Origin: Acidobacteriales bacterium 13_1_40CM_3_55_5
GTDB lineage: Bacteria > Acidobacteriota > Terriglobia > Terriglobales > Acidobacteriaceae
DNA: 49,932 nucleotides
Assembly: GCA_001918935.1 (NCBI GenBank)
Contig: MNGW01000069.1
Coordinates: forward strand, 1 to 49,932
Direction: 5' to 3'
Positions 19,393 through 27,652 of the stretch are shown piece after piece. The notes beneath the pieces are model-generated. The model was not told where the DNA came from. It saw only the letters and a program-made list of their open reading frames with translations, and ran no database searches. Position 1 is the stretch's first letter. Every line of letters begins with the position of its first letter. The position numbers were made by a program, and so were the translations under genes.

Positions 19393-19822
19393 TCATTCTA
19401 GACAATCATTGCGGAATCGAATGTGCTCGTAGTCACTCGGGTGTGTGACAGTGTGGGAGATGATGAAAAACTTTCCATGAACCGCTTTTTCTCCCGTCAT
19501 TTCAAAGACTTGCACTTTCTCAACTCCGGCTGGACGCTCCAGTTCCATAATGGTCACGGGAGGAAATCCGGGGCAGCGTGCTAAAACGTTTCAGTTGCCG
19601 CTTTTCTTCTCTTGCCAGATAGAGAGTTCCTGAATATTATCTTCTGCTCGCTGAGGCAGTTCGACCGGTGAGCATCAATTTCAGGTTGATGTTTCGTGAT
19701 TGGCAGTCGAAACTCGCGCCACGCAGAAAGGCTCCGGAGCTCTGCCCGTATTCTTTGCAGGCGGCGCAGAACTCAGGAGCCTTTCTCGTCGATACCGGGT
19801 CGGCGGTGCACGGAATTTTCAC
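19393..19822 (-). pseudogene. decayed hypothetical gene
   Basis: ORF 19637..19822 in one frame; MELERPAGVEKVQVFEMTGEKAVHGKFFIISHTVTHPSDYEHIRFRNDCLE (19393..19548) in another; coding-like composition across a broken junction. Confidence 0.5.
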
Positions 19823-19921
19823 CTGATACGCTTCCGCGTCCTTTGAGGAGAAGGGTAAGTTGTGGGCTTCGCAAAGGGTGGGGAAGAATTTAAATCACAG
19901 CAGAGGCGAAAGGAGTTCTTT

Positions 19922-20125
19922 GTGAGAGAGAAGGGTACAGTAAAGTGGTTCAATGGGGCGAAGGGCTATGGTTTCATCCAGCGCTCCACGGGGGAGGATG
20001 TCTTCGTCCATTTCTCCGCAATCCAGGAAAACGGTTACCGCACTCTCAATGAGGGCGAAACAGTGGAATTCGATCTGCTGAAGGGACCCAAAGGCTTCCA
20101 GGCGGGTAATGTGGTCCGCGTATAA
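19922..20125 (+). CDS. cspA: cold-shock protein (CspA family)
   Basis: [34 protein letters not shown] start preceded by aaaggag. Confidence 0.95.
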   Translation: MREKGTVKWFNGAKGYGFIQRSTGEDVFVHFSAIQENGYRTLNEGETVEFDLLKGPKGFQAGNVVRV

Positions 20126-20148
20126 AAAACTCCCACCCCGATTCCTTA

Positions 20149-20180
20149 CCCTCTTGGCTCGGGCTGAGAGGGTTTGTTGT
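20149..20180 (+). terminator. intrinsic terminator downstream of cspA
   Basis: ACCCTCTtggctcgggctgAGAGGGTttgttgtttat. Confidence 0.65.
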
Positions 20181-20189
20181 TTATGGGTT

Positions 20190-22226
20190 CTACTGGATCT
20201 CGAGTGACACTAAATCTCCGTCGACTTTGCCGCCCGCCTTATAATTCGCCGACACTGGAAGATTTTTCCATTCGCACGAAAACTGATCGGCGCCAATAAC
20301 CGTCATCGATTTGTAATTTTCGGTGCGCAACTTCATCATCTTTGTTCCGATCGCGACCGTTAGGACTGCGGCCGGCGGTGAGGTGCAATCCACACGAACC
20401 AATTTCCCCTTCAGGAATTTGACCGCGCGCTTGTCCGGGGCAGGTGGTTGGACCGGAACTGTTTGCTTTTCCGTGGCAGGTGCATCTTCTTCCTCTTGCG
20501 CGTCTTTACTGACCGGGGCGGATTTCGAAGGCGTGCCTGGCTTCGTTACAGCGGAGGGTGAGCTCTCCGCTTTGGCCGCAGTTACTGTCTGCTGTGGCAT
20601 CAGGCCGTATTTCTTCAGAGTAGGAAGATCTTCCAGGTTCTTTCTGGCTGCGCGGGCAATTTGCGGATCTTGACTGGCTTTGAGGCGATCGAGCAACGCC
20701 GTAGCCGCGTCCCAGTTTTTGCCCGCCAGGTAAATCTGCGCCATATTCAGCAAGTAGCCTTCGTTGCGGGGACTGAGTTGGATCGCCGCCCGCATGGCCT
20801 CCATCGCGGAGTTCACGCCTCCTCCTTCCACACGAGCCATAGCCAGCATGCTGTAAGCCTCAGCCAATTCCGGATTCCAATCGAGCACTGCCCGCAGATC
20901 CTGCATCATGTTCGAAAGGCCTTGAAATGGATGTCCGCTAGATTCGGCCGCATGATACTTCACCAACGCCAGGTAGTATCGTACCCAGGGATCCGCGCCA
21001 TCGAGTTCGAGCGCGCTGGAAAGTTCTTCGTTAGCCGCATCGTATTCTTTGCTTTGCAGATGCATCCAGGCCAGAGCGCGATGTGCGATCGCGTTTTCGG
21101 TCTTCGGCTGACCGATTATCGTATTCAGTTCCTGCAAGGCTCGTTGCCGGTGTTCGGGAAGGCGTACCATCAGTTCCGCAATGAGAGATCGCGCATCTGT
21201 GTCTGGAACCTGCTTCGTACTGGTCCCAATGTTGTCCACCGGAAGTGGGAATTGGGATACGACCGAATTAGCCGCTGTGGACGATGACGGGGCAGCCTGA
21301 TTTTGGAAAGATGCTTCGAGAGAATGAGAGTAGTCTTTCAATGCCTGGTCAAACTCTGCCGGAGTCATGCCGTAAGCCTGCTGGATCGCCCGTTCCACGG
21401 GGACTTTTTGGTTTTCCACGAGATCAAAATAGGTCCCGGTTTCCGAGAGCTTGTTTTTGTTGAGCAGGTAGTGCAGTGCAATCCAGGCTTGTGCGTAAAA
21501 CAACGTGTGATGCGAGCCTTCCCCATAGTTCGACCTGCTATGTTTCGCGGTAAAGAGGTCCGAAGTGGAAAGCCAGACGGGCGTGTCCAGCAATTCGCTG
21601 AGCGGCTTTGGTGGGTTGCGAACCTGCACCTGATTTCCCAGCAGGTTTTGCTGCCGCGCCACGCTGATTTCAGGATCGCCGCCAATCTGTGCTTGCTTGT
21701 TGTCCAGTCGAAGACTAGAAAAGTATTCCGCAAAACCCTCGTCGAACCAAGGCTGAGTTGGTGGATAGTTGTGGTCTAACAACAGATGAGCGAATTCGTG
21801 AGTAACACCGCGCCAGGAATCGTCCTCGAAAAGATTAAGAACGATATAGTTGCGGTCCTCGCCAGGAAGAAAAAATGCAGGGTCGGATATAGGCTGTCCG
21901 TCGTGGAGGGGAGCGATCTGCGCGTACTCTTTGTCCGTCTTGAAAGCGATAACGTCCAGAGGTTCGGGCAGGTTAACCCGGGTTTTCATTAACAATTGAG
22001 CGAATACCGTGCGCATCTGCTCCAGGCGCACAGCCACCTCGCGCCCTTTATTTTCGCCACCATCGGTGAGGACGGAAAAATGCGAGGAGCTCACCCGAAT
22101 CCAATGCGGCTCCGCGTCACGAGAGGCTGCAACGCACCACAAAGCACAACCGTATACAAAAACAGGGACAACTCCGCGTAGAAGTCGAAATACTCGAGAC
22201 ATGGCGAGCGACATTTTCAAAGCCAT
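20190..22226 (-). CDS. TPR protein with gluzincin (peptidase MA-like) domain
   Basis: GVTHEFAHLLLDHNYPPTQPWFDEGFAEYFSS (HExxH...E) and TPR-like repeats. Confidence 0.82.
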   Translation of the reverse strand: MALKMSLAMSRVFRLLRGVVPVFVYGCALWCVAASRDAEPHWIRVSSSHFSVLTDGGENKGREVAVRLEQMRTVFAQLLMKTRVNLPEPLDVIAFKTDKEYAQIAPLHDGQPISDPAFFLPGEDRNYIVLNLFEDDSWRGVTHEFAHLLLDHNYPPTQPWFDEGFAEYFSSLRLDNKQAQIGGDPEISVARQQNLLGNQVQVRNPPKPLSELLDTPVWLSTSDLFTAKHSRSNYGEGSHHTLFYAQAWIALHYLLNKNKLSETGTYFDLVENQKVPVERAIQQAYGMTPAEFDQALKDYSHSLEASFQNQAAPSSSTAANSVVSQFPLPVDNIGTSTKQVPDTDARSLIAELMVRLPEHRQRALQELNTIIGQPKTENAIAHRALAWMHLQSKEYDAANEELSSALELDGADPWVRYYLALVKYHAAESSGHPFQGLSNMMQDLRAVLDWNPELAEAYSMLAMARVEGGGVNSAMEAMRAAIQLSPRNEGYLLNMAQIYLAGKNWDAATALLDRLKASQDPQIARAARKNLEDLPTLKKYGLMPQQTVTAAKAESSPSAVTKPGTPSKSAPVSKDAQEEEDAPATEKQTVPVQPPAPDKRAVKFLKGKLVRVDCTSPPAAVLTVAIGTKMMKLRTENYKSMTVIGADQFSCEWKNLPVSANYKAGGKVDGDLVSLEIQ

Positions 22227-22293
22227 GAAATGCTACCACGCACTTTCGCCAATCACAGGCATCAAGGTCCTGGACGAAAGAGCTTGTGGAATA

Positions 22294-22330
22294 AAAAAGG
22301 CCTCCAGGCTCGACTCCTGGAGGCCACCTT
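22294..22330 (-). terminator. Rho-independent terminator, minus strand
   Basis: Minus strand GGCCTCCAGgagtcgagCCTGGAGGCC followed by TTTTTTATT; downstream of queG. Confidence 0.85.
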
Positions 22331-22446
22331 GCCCTCTACCGCCACTAGATTATGGCGAGGCAATCACAGCGTTCACCCCACGCAGAATTGCTCATGCATG
22401 ACTTCTATTCAGGTTAGAACTAGAGCAAGGCGGGTTGGTTGCCTGC

Positions 22447-23565
22447 CTAGCCGAGGGAAAGTTTCTGCTCCGCCCAGCGCGCATGTTCTGCGACGATCGG
22501 GTCTTCATCTTCGGTTAAGCGATCGAGCACCGGTTTAAAGCGCGGATCTCCACTATTTCCCATTGCAATCGCCGCGTTGCGCCGCAGCCCGCCTCTTTTC
22601 GCCCGCCGCACTGGAGATCCGCGGAATGTCTGTTGAAATTCCTCGCCGCTCATTTCCGCCAACCAGTCGAGCGCAGGATTCACCAATCCTTCTCGCGGTT
22701 TAAATTCTGCTGCAGTCGTAGCGGGCGCCTTGCGATTCCAGGGACACACATCCTGACAGATGTCGCATCCAAAGACATGCCGACCCATTGCGCCCCGAAT
22801 TTCTTCCGGAATCATGCCTCGCTTTTCAATGGTCAGATAAGAAATACATTTGTTGGAATCGAGTTGATACGGTGCAATCAGAGCGTCCGTAGGACAAGCA
22901 TCAATGCAACGTGTGCAGCTTCCGCAGCGATCCGGCGCCGGGAGATCAGCTCCCAGTTCGAGCGAAGTCAGGATGACACCGAGGAACAACCACGATCCGA
23001 TCTTCTGATTCAGAATGCACGTGTTCTTGCCGATCCAGCCAACTCCCGCGTATTTTGCATACACGCGTTCCACCACTGGGCCGGTATCCACATAGCAGCG
23101 GGTTTGAGGTTGACCCGCCGAGAGTGGGTCGCGGACGGCGGAATCCTTCGCGGTAGTCTGCCCGCGGGGATCGCTGCAATGTTGGTTCAGGGCGGCCTCG
23201 ACCAGACGTAGTCGCTTCATCACTGCGTTGTGATAATCCTCTTGGCCCCAGGCATATCTTGAAATCCATCCTCGTCTCGAGTCGTTTACCTGGGTAGAGA
23301 GTGGCTGTGCCGTGTTGTAGTTGATTGCGCACACGATCACACTGCGGGCCCAGGGAATCGTGGAGCGAAGGGAAGCGCGTTTCAGTTGCCCGGCCTCGTG
23401 CCGCGCTTTCAGGTATTCCATGTCACCCGCATGGCCGGCGTCGATCCAGTCCGCAAAACGATCCAGTTCAGGGAAATCCCGGACCGAGGCGATCCCGGCG
23501 AGCCCAAATCCCGCATCGCGAGCAGCCTGTTTGACGAACGCAGTGATGTCGGAGAGGGGAGGCAT
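22447..23565 (-). CDS. queG: epoxyqueuosine reductase
   Basis: CGSCTRCIDACPTDALI and CDICQDVCPWNRKAP 4Fe-4S motifs; YVDTGPVVERVYAKYAGVGWIGKN. Confidence 0.95.
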   Translation of the reverse strand: MPPLSDITAFVKQAARDAGFGLAGIASVRDFPELDRFADWIDAGHAGDMEYLKARHEAGQLKRASLRSTIPWARSVIVCAINYNTAQPLSTQVNDSRRGWISRYAWGQEDYHNAVMKRLRLVEAALNQHCSDPRGQTTAKDSAVRDPLSAGQPQTRCYVDTGPVVERVYAKYAGVGWIGKNTCILNQKIGSWLFLGVILTSLELGADLPAPDRCGSCTRCIDACPTDALIAPYQLDSNKCISYLTIEKRGMIPEEIRGAMGRHVFGCDICQDVCPWNRKAPATTAAEFKPREGLVNPALDWLAEMSGEEFQQTFRGSPVRRAKRGGLRRNAAIAMGNSGDPRFKPVLDRLTEDEDPIVAEHARWAEQKLSLG

Positions 23566-23580
23566 GGTTGAAAGAAGACT

Positions 23581-23705
23581 CTGAGGTCTCAGGTCCCAGG
23601 TCTTAGGTCGCAGGGTCAGCTCTTGATCGAAGTCCGATATCGACGCGGGGAGTTAGGCCTGAGACATTCTGGCACTTGACACCCGAGACCTGACACCTGA
23701 GGCCT
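23581..23705. repeat. inverted heptad repeat, AGGTCTC family
   Basis: AGGTCTC AGGTCCC AGGTCTT AGGTCGC ... spacer ... GACACCCGAGACCTGACACCTGAGGCCT. Confidence 0.85.
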
Positions 23706-23711
23706 ACGGCG

Positions 23712-23987
23712 CTACACACCCAGTTTCTTCACTTCCTCGTTGTAATACTTGCGGTAGAGGATGTCCCATTCCTGGCTGCCTTCTAGAATTGTACGCTTCT
23801 GATTTTCGATCTTGTGTCTTGCCGCCTGGTCGATTTTCTCTTCCTGATTGAGCAGGTCTTCCAAAATCTTTCGCACTTCCAGCCGGAGAGTGTTTCGGTC
23901 TTCAAGAAACTCAACCTCGCCCATCTCTGCCAGAGCGTCGGTGACCACGTGCGCCACCTTATTTACTTTGTCGCGGCTAACTCTCAC
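23712..23987 (-). CDS. DUF507 family protein
   Basis: 91 aa; MRVSRDKVNKVAHVVTDAL...ILEGSQEWDILYRKYYNEEVKKLG. Confidence 0.82.
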   Translation of the reverse strand: MRVSRDKVNKVAHVVTDALAEMGEVEFLEDRNTLRLEVRKILEDLLNQEEKIDQAARHKIENQKRTILEGSQEWDILYRKYYNEEVKKLGV

Positions 23988-24262
23988 AGCACGGCCTTGT
24001 ATTTACGTACTAATTCATTCTTCACTTTGCGAAACATCTCCTGATAATTTGCGCCGCTCTTGCGCATTTCTTCCGAATAGGCTTCCAGGATCACTCGCAC
24101 TTCGTCATTGATTCGGTCCTCCAATGTTAATTCCTCAAGCATGGAGGCGTGCACTTTTTGGGTTAACGCGGAAGCGTCCTTGGTCTCAATGAACTCGCCA
24201 GCAAGCAATTTTTTGGTGAGTTCGCGGGCCAGATAGCCCACATATTCTTTCGAAAGAAGCAT
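23984..24262 (-). CDS. DUF507 family protein
   Basis: MLLSKEYVGYLARELTKKLL...GANYQEMFRKVKNELVRKY; overlaps start of second DUF507 gene by 4 nt. Confidence 0.82.
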   Translation of the reverse strand: MLLSKEYVGYLARELTKKLLAGEFIETKDASALTQKVHASMLEELTLEDRINDEVRVILEAYSEEMRKSGANYQEMFRKVKNELVRKYKAVL

Positions 24263-24308
24263 GATGCGGATCGAAGGTGTGTTGTGAAACAGGTAGTGTA
24301 GCACAGGG

Positions 24309-24482
24309 AGCAGTCAGCACTCAGCATTCAGCATTCAGCCGTTAGGGCATGGCTGAGGTTGCATACAAAAGCCAAAGCTAGGTGGGGGTTTTTGTCTATC
24401 TCCTATTACCGAGAAGGGCTGAATGCTGACTGCTGACTGCTGAGTGCTGAATGCTAAGTCCTGAATGCCGACTGCCGAATCG
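24309..24482. repeat. inverted heptad repeat, GCATTCA family
   Basis: GCAGTCA GCACTCA GCATTCA GCATTCA ... spacer ... TGAATGC TGACTGC TGACTGC TGAGTGC TGAATGC TAAGTCC TGAATGC CGACTGC. Confidence 0.88.
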
Positions 24483-24542
24483 CTCACTCCCCTAGTACCC
24501 ATCCATCAAAAGTCATACAATGCTGACTTACCCAGAGTCTTT

Positions 24543-25019
24543 ATGTCTCCCGCGCCTGACGATCTGTGCAGCCTCAAAGACGATATGATCGCCTTCATCG
24601 AAGGGCATGGTATGCGCCGCTTCCACGGCTATGTGGATTATGAAGAAGTACCCAGCGTGATGTGGAAATCGGAGGACAACCCTGATAGCTGGAAAGACTT
24701 TGTGGAACTCGCCAAGGCGGCGAGCGCGCCTTTCCTCATCACCGATTCCTGGACATTGCGAAAGGAAGAACTGGAACAGCTTCTTCAGCGCCTGGCGAAC
24801 ACCGAATTTACTAACGACGAAGATATGGAAGATGCGCGCTGGCTGCGCACCTATGTAGGCAAGACCGGATTCGTGCAGTTGGCATTCGCTCATGAAGGCA
24901 TCATGCTGGTTTATGAGTCTTCCACTCCCTGGTACGATCACTATCAACGCTTGCTCGAGGTCGCCGAAGACTTCGGTGGCATTCCCATCGACGAACCTGA
25001 TCAGGATGACGAAAGCTAG
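24543..25019 (+). CDS. conserved hypothetical protein
   Basis: Acidic soluble ORF (MSPAPDDLCSLKDDMIAFIEGHGMRRFHGYVDYEEVPS...); 2 nt upstream of recJ. Confidence 0.75.
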   Translation: MSPAPDDLCSLKDDMIAFIEGHGMRRFHGYVDYEEVPSVMWKSEDNPDSWKDFVELAKAASAPFLITDSWTLRKEELEQLLQRLANTEFTNDEDMEDARWLRTYVGKTGFVQLAFAHEGIMLVYESSTPWYDHYQRLLEVAEDFGGIPIDEPDQDDES

Positions 25020-25021
25020 CC

Positions 25022-26854
25022 GTGCGCTGGGTTCTTCGAACCGCCGAGCTGGCCCGAGTCCAGGATCTTGCTGAAAATCTACGTTCAGATTCCGCGCTTC
25101 GTCTGAATAATTCCACCCTCGCCTCAACTCTGGCTCGGTTGCTGGTACTGCGTGGTATCACGGACATTGAATCCGCCCAACGTTATCTCGCACCGTCGCT
25201 TGTACATTTGCACTCACCTTACCTCATGACCGGCATGAAGGCCGCACTCGATCGATTGGAAGCGGCCATCGAACGCGAGGAAGGCATCCTGATTTACGGC
25301 GACTACGATGTTGACGGCACCACCGCGATTGTCATTCTCAAGACCGCCATCGAACTCTGTGGAGGCGCTGCTGACTTCCATGTTCCACACCGTATTCGCG
25401 AAGGCTACGGCATGAAAGATGATGTCATCGAGCGCGCCGCCGCTGCTGACATTCGCCTGATCATCAGTGTTGATACTGGAATCCGGGCTCTCGATGCGGC
25501 GCGAACAGCTCAGCGACTCGGCATTGACTTGATCGTCACCGACCACCACTTGGCGGGAAAAGATGGTGTGCCCAGTGCGCTTGCCGTGCTTAATCCCAAT
25601 CGGCCGGGCTGCGATTATCCATGCAAAGACCTCTGCGGGGCGGGAGTTGCATTCAAGCTGGCGCAAGGATTGATGGAACGGCGGCTGGCACAGAATGATC
25701 AGTCACGCCTCTTGACGTCGTTCATGAAGATGGTAGCGATCGCGACCATCGCCGATGCTGTTCCTCTCACCGGAGAAAACCGCGTGTTTGCCAAACTTGG
25801 ACTTGAAGCGCTGCGCTCTCCAGTAAACCTCGGCCTGCGCGCACTATTCGAAGTCGCGCAAGTCGGCGGACGGGCGCTCACTTCAGGAGAAGTGGCATTT
25901 CGCATTGCGCCCCGACTGAACGCGGCAGGACGCATGGACGTGGCTCGCGACGTTATCGAGCTTTTCAGTGTAAAAGATTCCGCGCGGGCGAAAGAGATCG
26001 CGAACCGGCTGGATCAGCTCAATGCTGAGCGTCAGCAAGAAGAGCGTCGCATTCTGGATGCGATCGACGCCCGCTTCATTGACGACCCGGCGCTGCACGA
26101 TGCTTTCTGCATCGTAATTGACGGAGACGGCTGGCATCGCGGCGTGATTGGAATCACCGCCACGCGGATCGTCGAGCGTTATGGCCGGCCCGCACTGGTA
26201 ATTTCGCGAGAAGGTGACGAATGCCACGGTTCTGGACGTTCCATCTCTGCATTCCACCTGCTCAATGCACTCGAATCATGCGCCGATATTTTTACCCGAT
26301 ATGGCGGACATGCCCACGCTGTCGGTTTTTCTCTCTCCAGCTCCCGCTTGGTCGAGTTGCGCACGCATTTGGACGAATATGCCCATGCGCGTCTGACTAT
26401 GGCTGACTTCGAGCCGGTCCTTAATCTCGATGCTCCCCTTCCACTCGAGCACATCACGCCTGAGCTGTTTCAGGCTCTCTGCCGCCTTGAACCATTCGGC
26501 ATGGGAAATCCGGAACCCGTCTTCAGCGCGTGTGCTGTTCGCACGACGGCTCCGCCGCGACTCATCAAAGATAAGCACGTGAAGCTGAAGCTGGCGCCAT
26601 CACTGGACAATCAAGAAGCAGGTTCCTCTGAACCGAACTGGAGACGATCGCTTCAATTCGACGCATTAGGGTGGCACATGGCCGCGGCGGTGCAGAAGGC
26701 CCAACTCTTACCGGGCGATACTCTCGATATCGCCTTCAGCATCGATCAAAACGACCATCCTGAATTCGGCGGCTTAGAACTCTCGCTGCGGGACATCAAA
26801 GCCAAAACCGCGGATGTAGCGGAAAACAAGTTGATGCGCGCCATAGGGAACTGA
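25022..26854 (+). CDS. recJ: single-stranded-DNA-specific exonuclease RecJ
   Basis: ILIYGDYDVDGTTA, ISVDTGI, VTDHHLAG, GGHAHAVGFS motifs; GTG start. Confidence 0.95.
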   Translation: MRWVLRTAELARVQDLAENLRSDSALRLNNSTLASTLARLLVLRGITDIESAQRYLAPSLVHLHSPYLMTGMKAALDRLEAAIEREEGILIYGDYDVDGTTAIVILKTAIELCGGAADFHVPHRIREGYGMKDDVIERAAAADIRLIISVDTGIRALDAARTAQRLGIDLIVTDHHLAGKDGVPSALAVLNPNRPGCDYPCKDLCGAGVAFKLAQGLMERRLAQNDQSRLLTSFMKMVAIATIADAVPLTGENRVFAKLGLEALRSPVNLGLRALFEVAQVGGRALTSGEVAFRIAPRLNAAGRMDVARDVIELFSVKDSARAKEIANRLDQLNAERQQEERRILDAIDARFIDDPALHDAFCIVIDGDGWHRGVIGITATRIVERYGRPALVISREGDECHGSGRSISAFHLLNALESCADIFTRYGGHAHAVGFSLSSSRLVELRTHLDEYAHARLTMADFEPVLNLDAPLPLEHITPELFQALCRLEPFGMGNPEPVFSACAVRTTAPPRLIKDKHVKLKLAPSLDNQEAGSSEPNWRRSLQFDALGWHMAAAVQKAQLLPGDTLDIAFSIDQNDHPEFGGLELSLRDIKAKTADVAENKLMRAIGN

Positions 26855-26935
26855 TTGTTCGCTGAATTTCGTGTCTGTTCATTTTCAAATCCTTGCTTTA
26901 CACAAAACCCTTGCGAAGCTAATATTCACCCCTGC

Positions 26936-27514
26936 ATGCCAGACCAAATCGTTTTCTGTAATCAATGCGGGAGTCAGAATACGGCGGGAGCAACCTTCTG
27001 CTCGAAATGTGGCGGTTCCCTTGGCGGCGTTGCTCAACCTCTCGCAGCTACTTCCGCTCATCCGTTGGCTGTGCCAGTCCGCTACGGCGGTTTTTGGATT
27101 CGGTTCGTGGCAGCTATCATCGATGGCATTCTCGTGCAAGTCGTTGTCGTTCCGGTTGGCGCCCTCTTGGGCGGGATGATTGGCGTCGCCGGTGTGGCTG
27201 CACGCATGCCTGGAGAGGGAACGCGACTGGTTGCTGTCATTGTTGGGGCCGCACTCGGCTTACTTGCTTCGTGGATCTACGAAGCCGCTATGGAAAGTTC
27301 ATCTCTTCAAGCGACACTGGGCAAGATGATATTCGGGATGAAGGTCACAGACCTGAACCGCAACCGCATATCCTTCGCGCGCGCCACCGGGCGTCACTTT
27401 GCGAAATATCTTTCCAGCATGATTCTGTTCATCGGTTACATCATGGCTGGCTTTACCGAGCGCAAGCAGGCGCTGCACGACATAATCGCCAGTACAGTGG
27501 TGGTTCGCCGCTGA
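26936..27514 (+). CDS. RDD family membrane protein with N-terminal zinc ribbon
   Basis: FCNQCGSQNTAGATFCSKCGGSL; YGGFWIRFVAAIIDGI and TLGKMIFGMKVTDLN. Confidence 0.9.
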   Translation: MPDQIVFCNQCGSQNTAGATFCSKCGGSLGGVAQPLAATSAHPLAVPVRYGGFWIRFVAAIIDGILVQVVVVPVGALLGGMIGVAGVAARMPGEGTRLVAVIVGAALGLLASWIYEAAMESSSLQATLGKMIFGMKVTDLNRNRISFARATGRHFAKYLSSMILFIGYIMAGFTERKQALHDIIASTVVVRR

Positions 27515-27530
27515 GGCCGCTGCCTGTGGG

Positions 27531-27628
27531 ATTGCCGGCGGGACGCCGGCGCTACTCTTCTCTTCGACCTGATTCTCCACACGTGATCGCGACGGTAAGC
27601 TCGAGACCTGATACCGGGCACCTGACGC
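27531..27628. repeat. GCCGGC palindrome plus partial ACCTGA heptads
   Basis: GCCGGCgggacGCCGGCGCTAC; then CGAGACCTGATACCGGGCACCTGACGCC, resembling CGAGACCTGACACCTGAGGCC at 23684-23705. Confidence 0.6.
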
Positions 27629-27652
27629 CACCCTGCATTACACTATTTCCAC

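Noticed and set aside
20661-21779. Long plus-strand ORFs (208 and 158 aa)
   Set aside because: Antisense to the TPR/gluzincin gene; no recognisable protein features
22330-22446. Possible tRNA or small RNA downstream of queG
   Set aside because: No cloverleaf or T-loop signature seen; only a clear terminator hairpin is supportable
24309-24482. Possible CRISPR array
   Set aside because: Repeats are 7 nt, degenerate and contiguous, with no regular unique spacers and no cas genes
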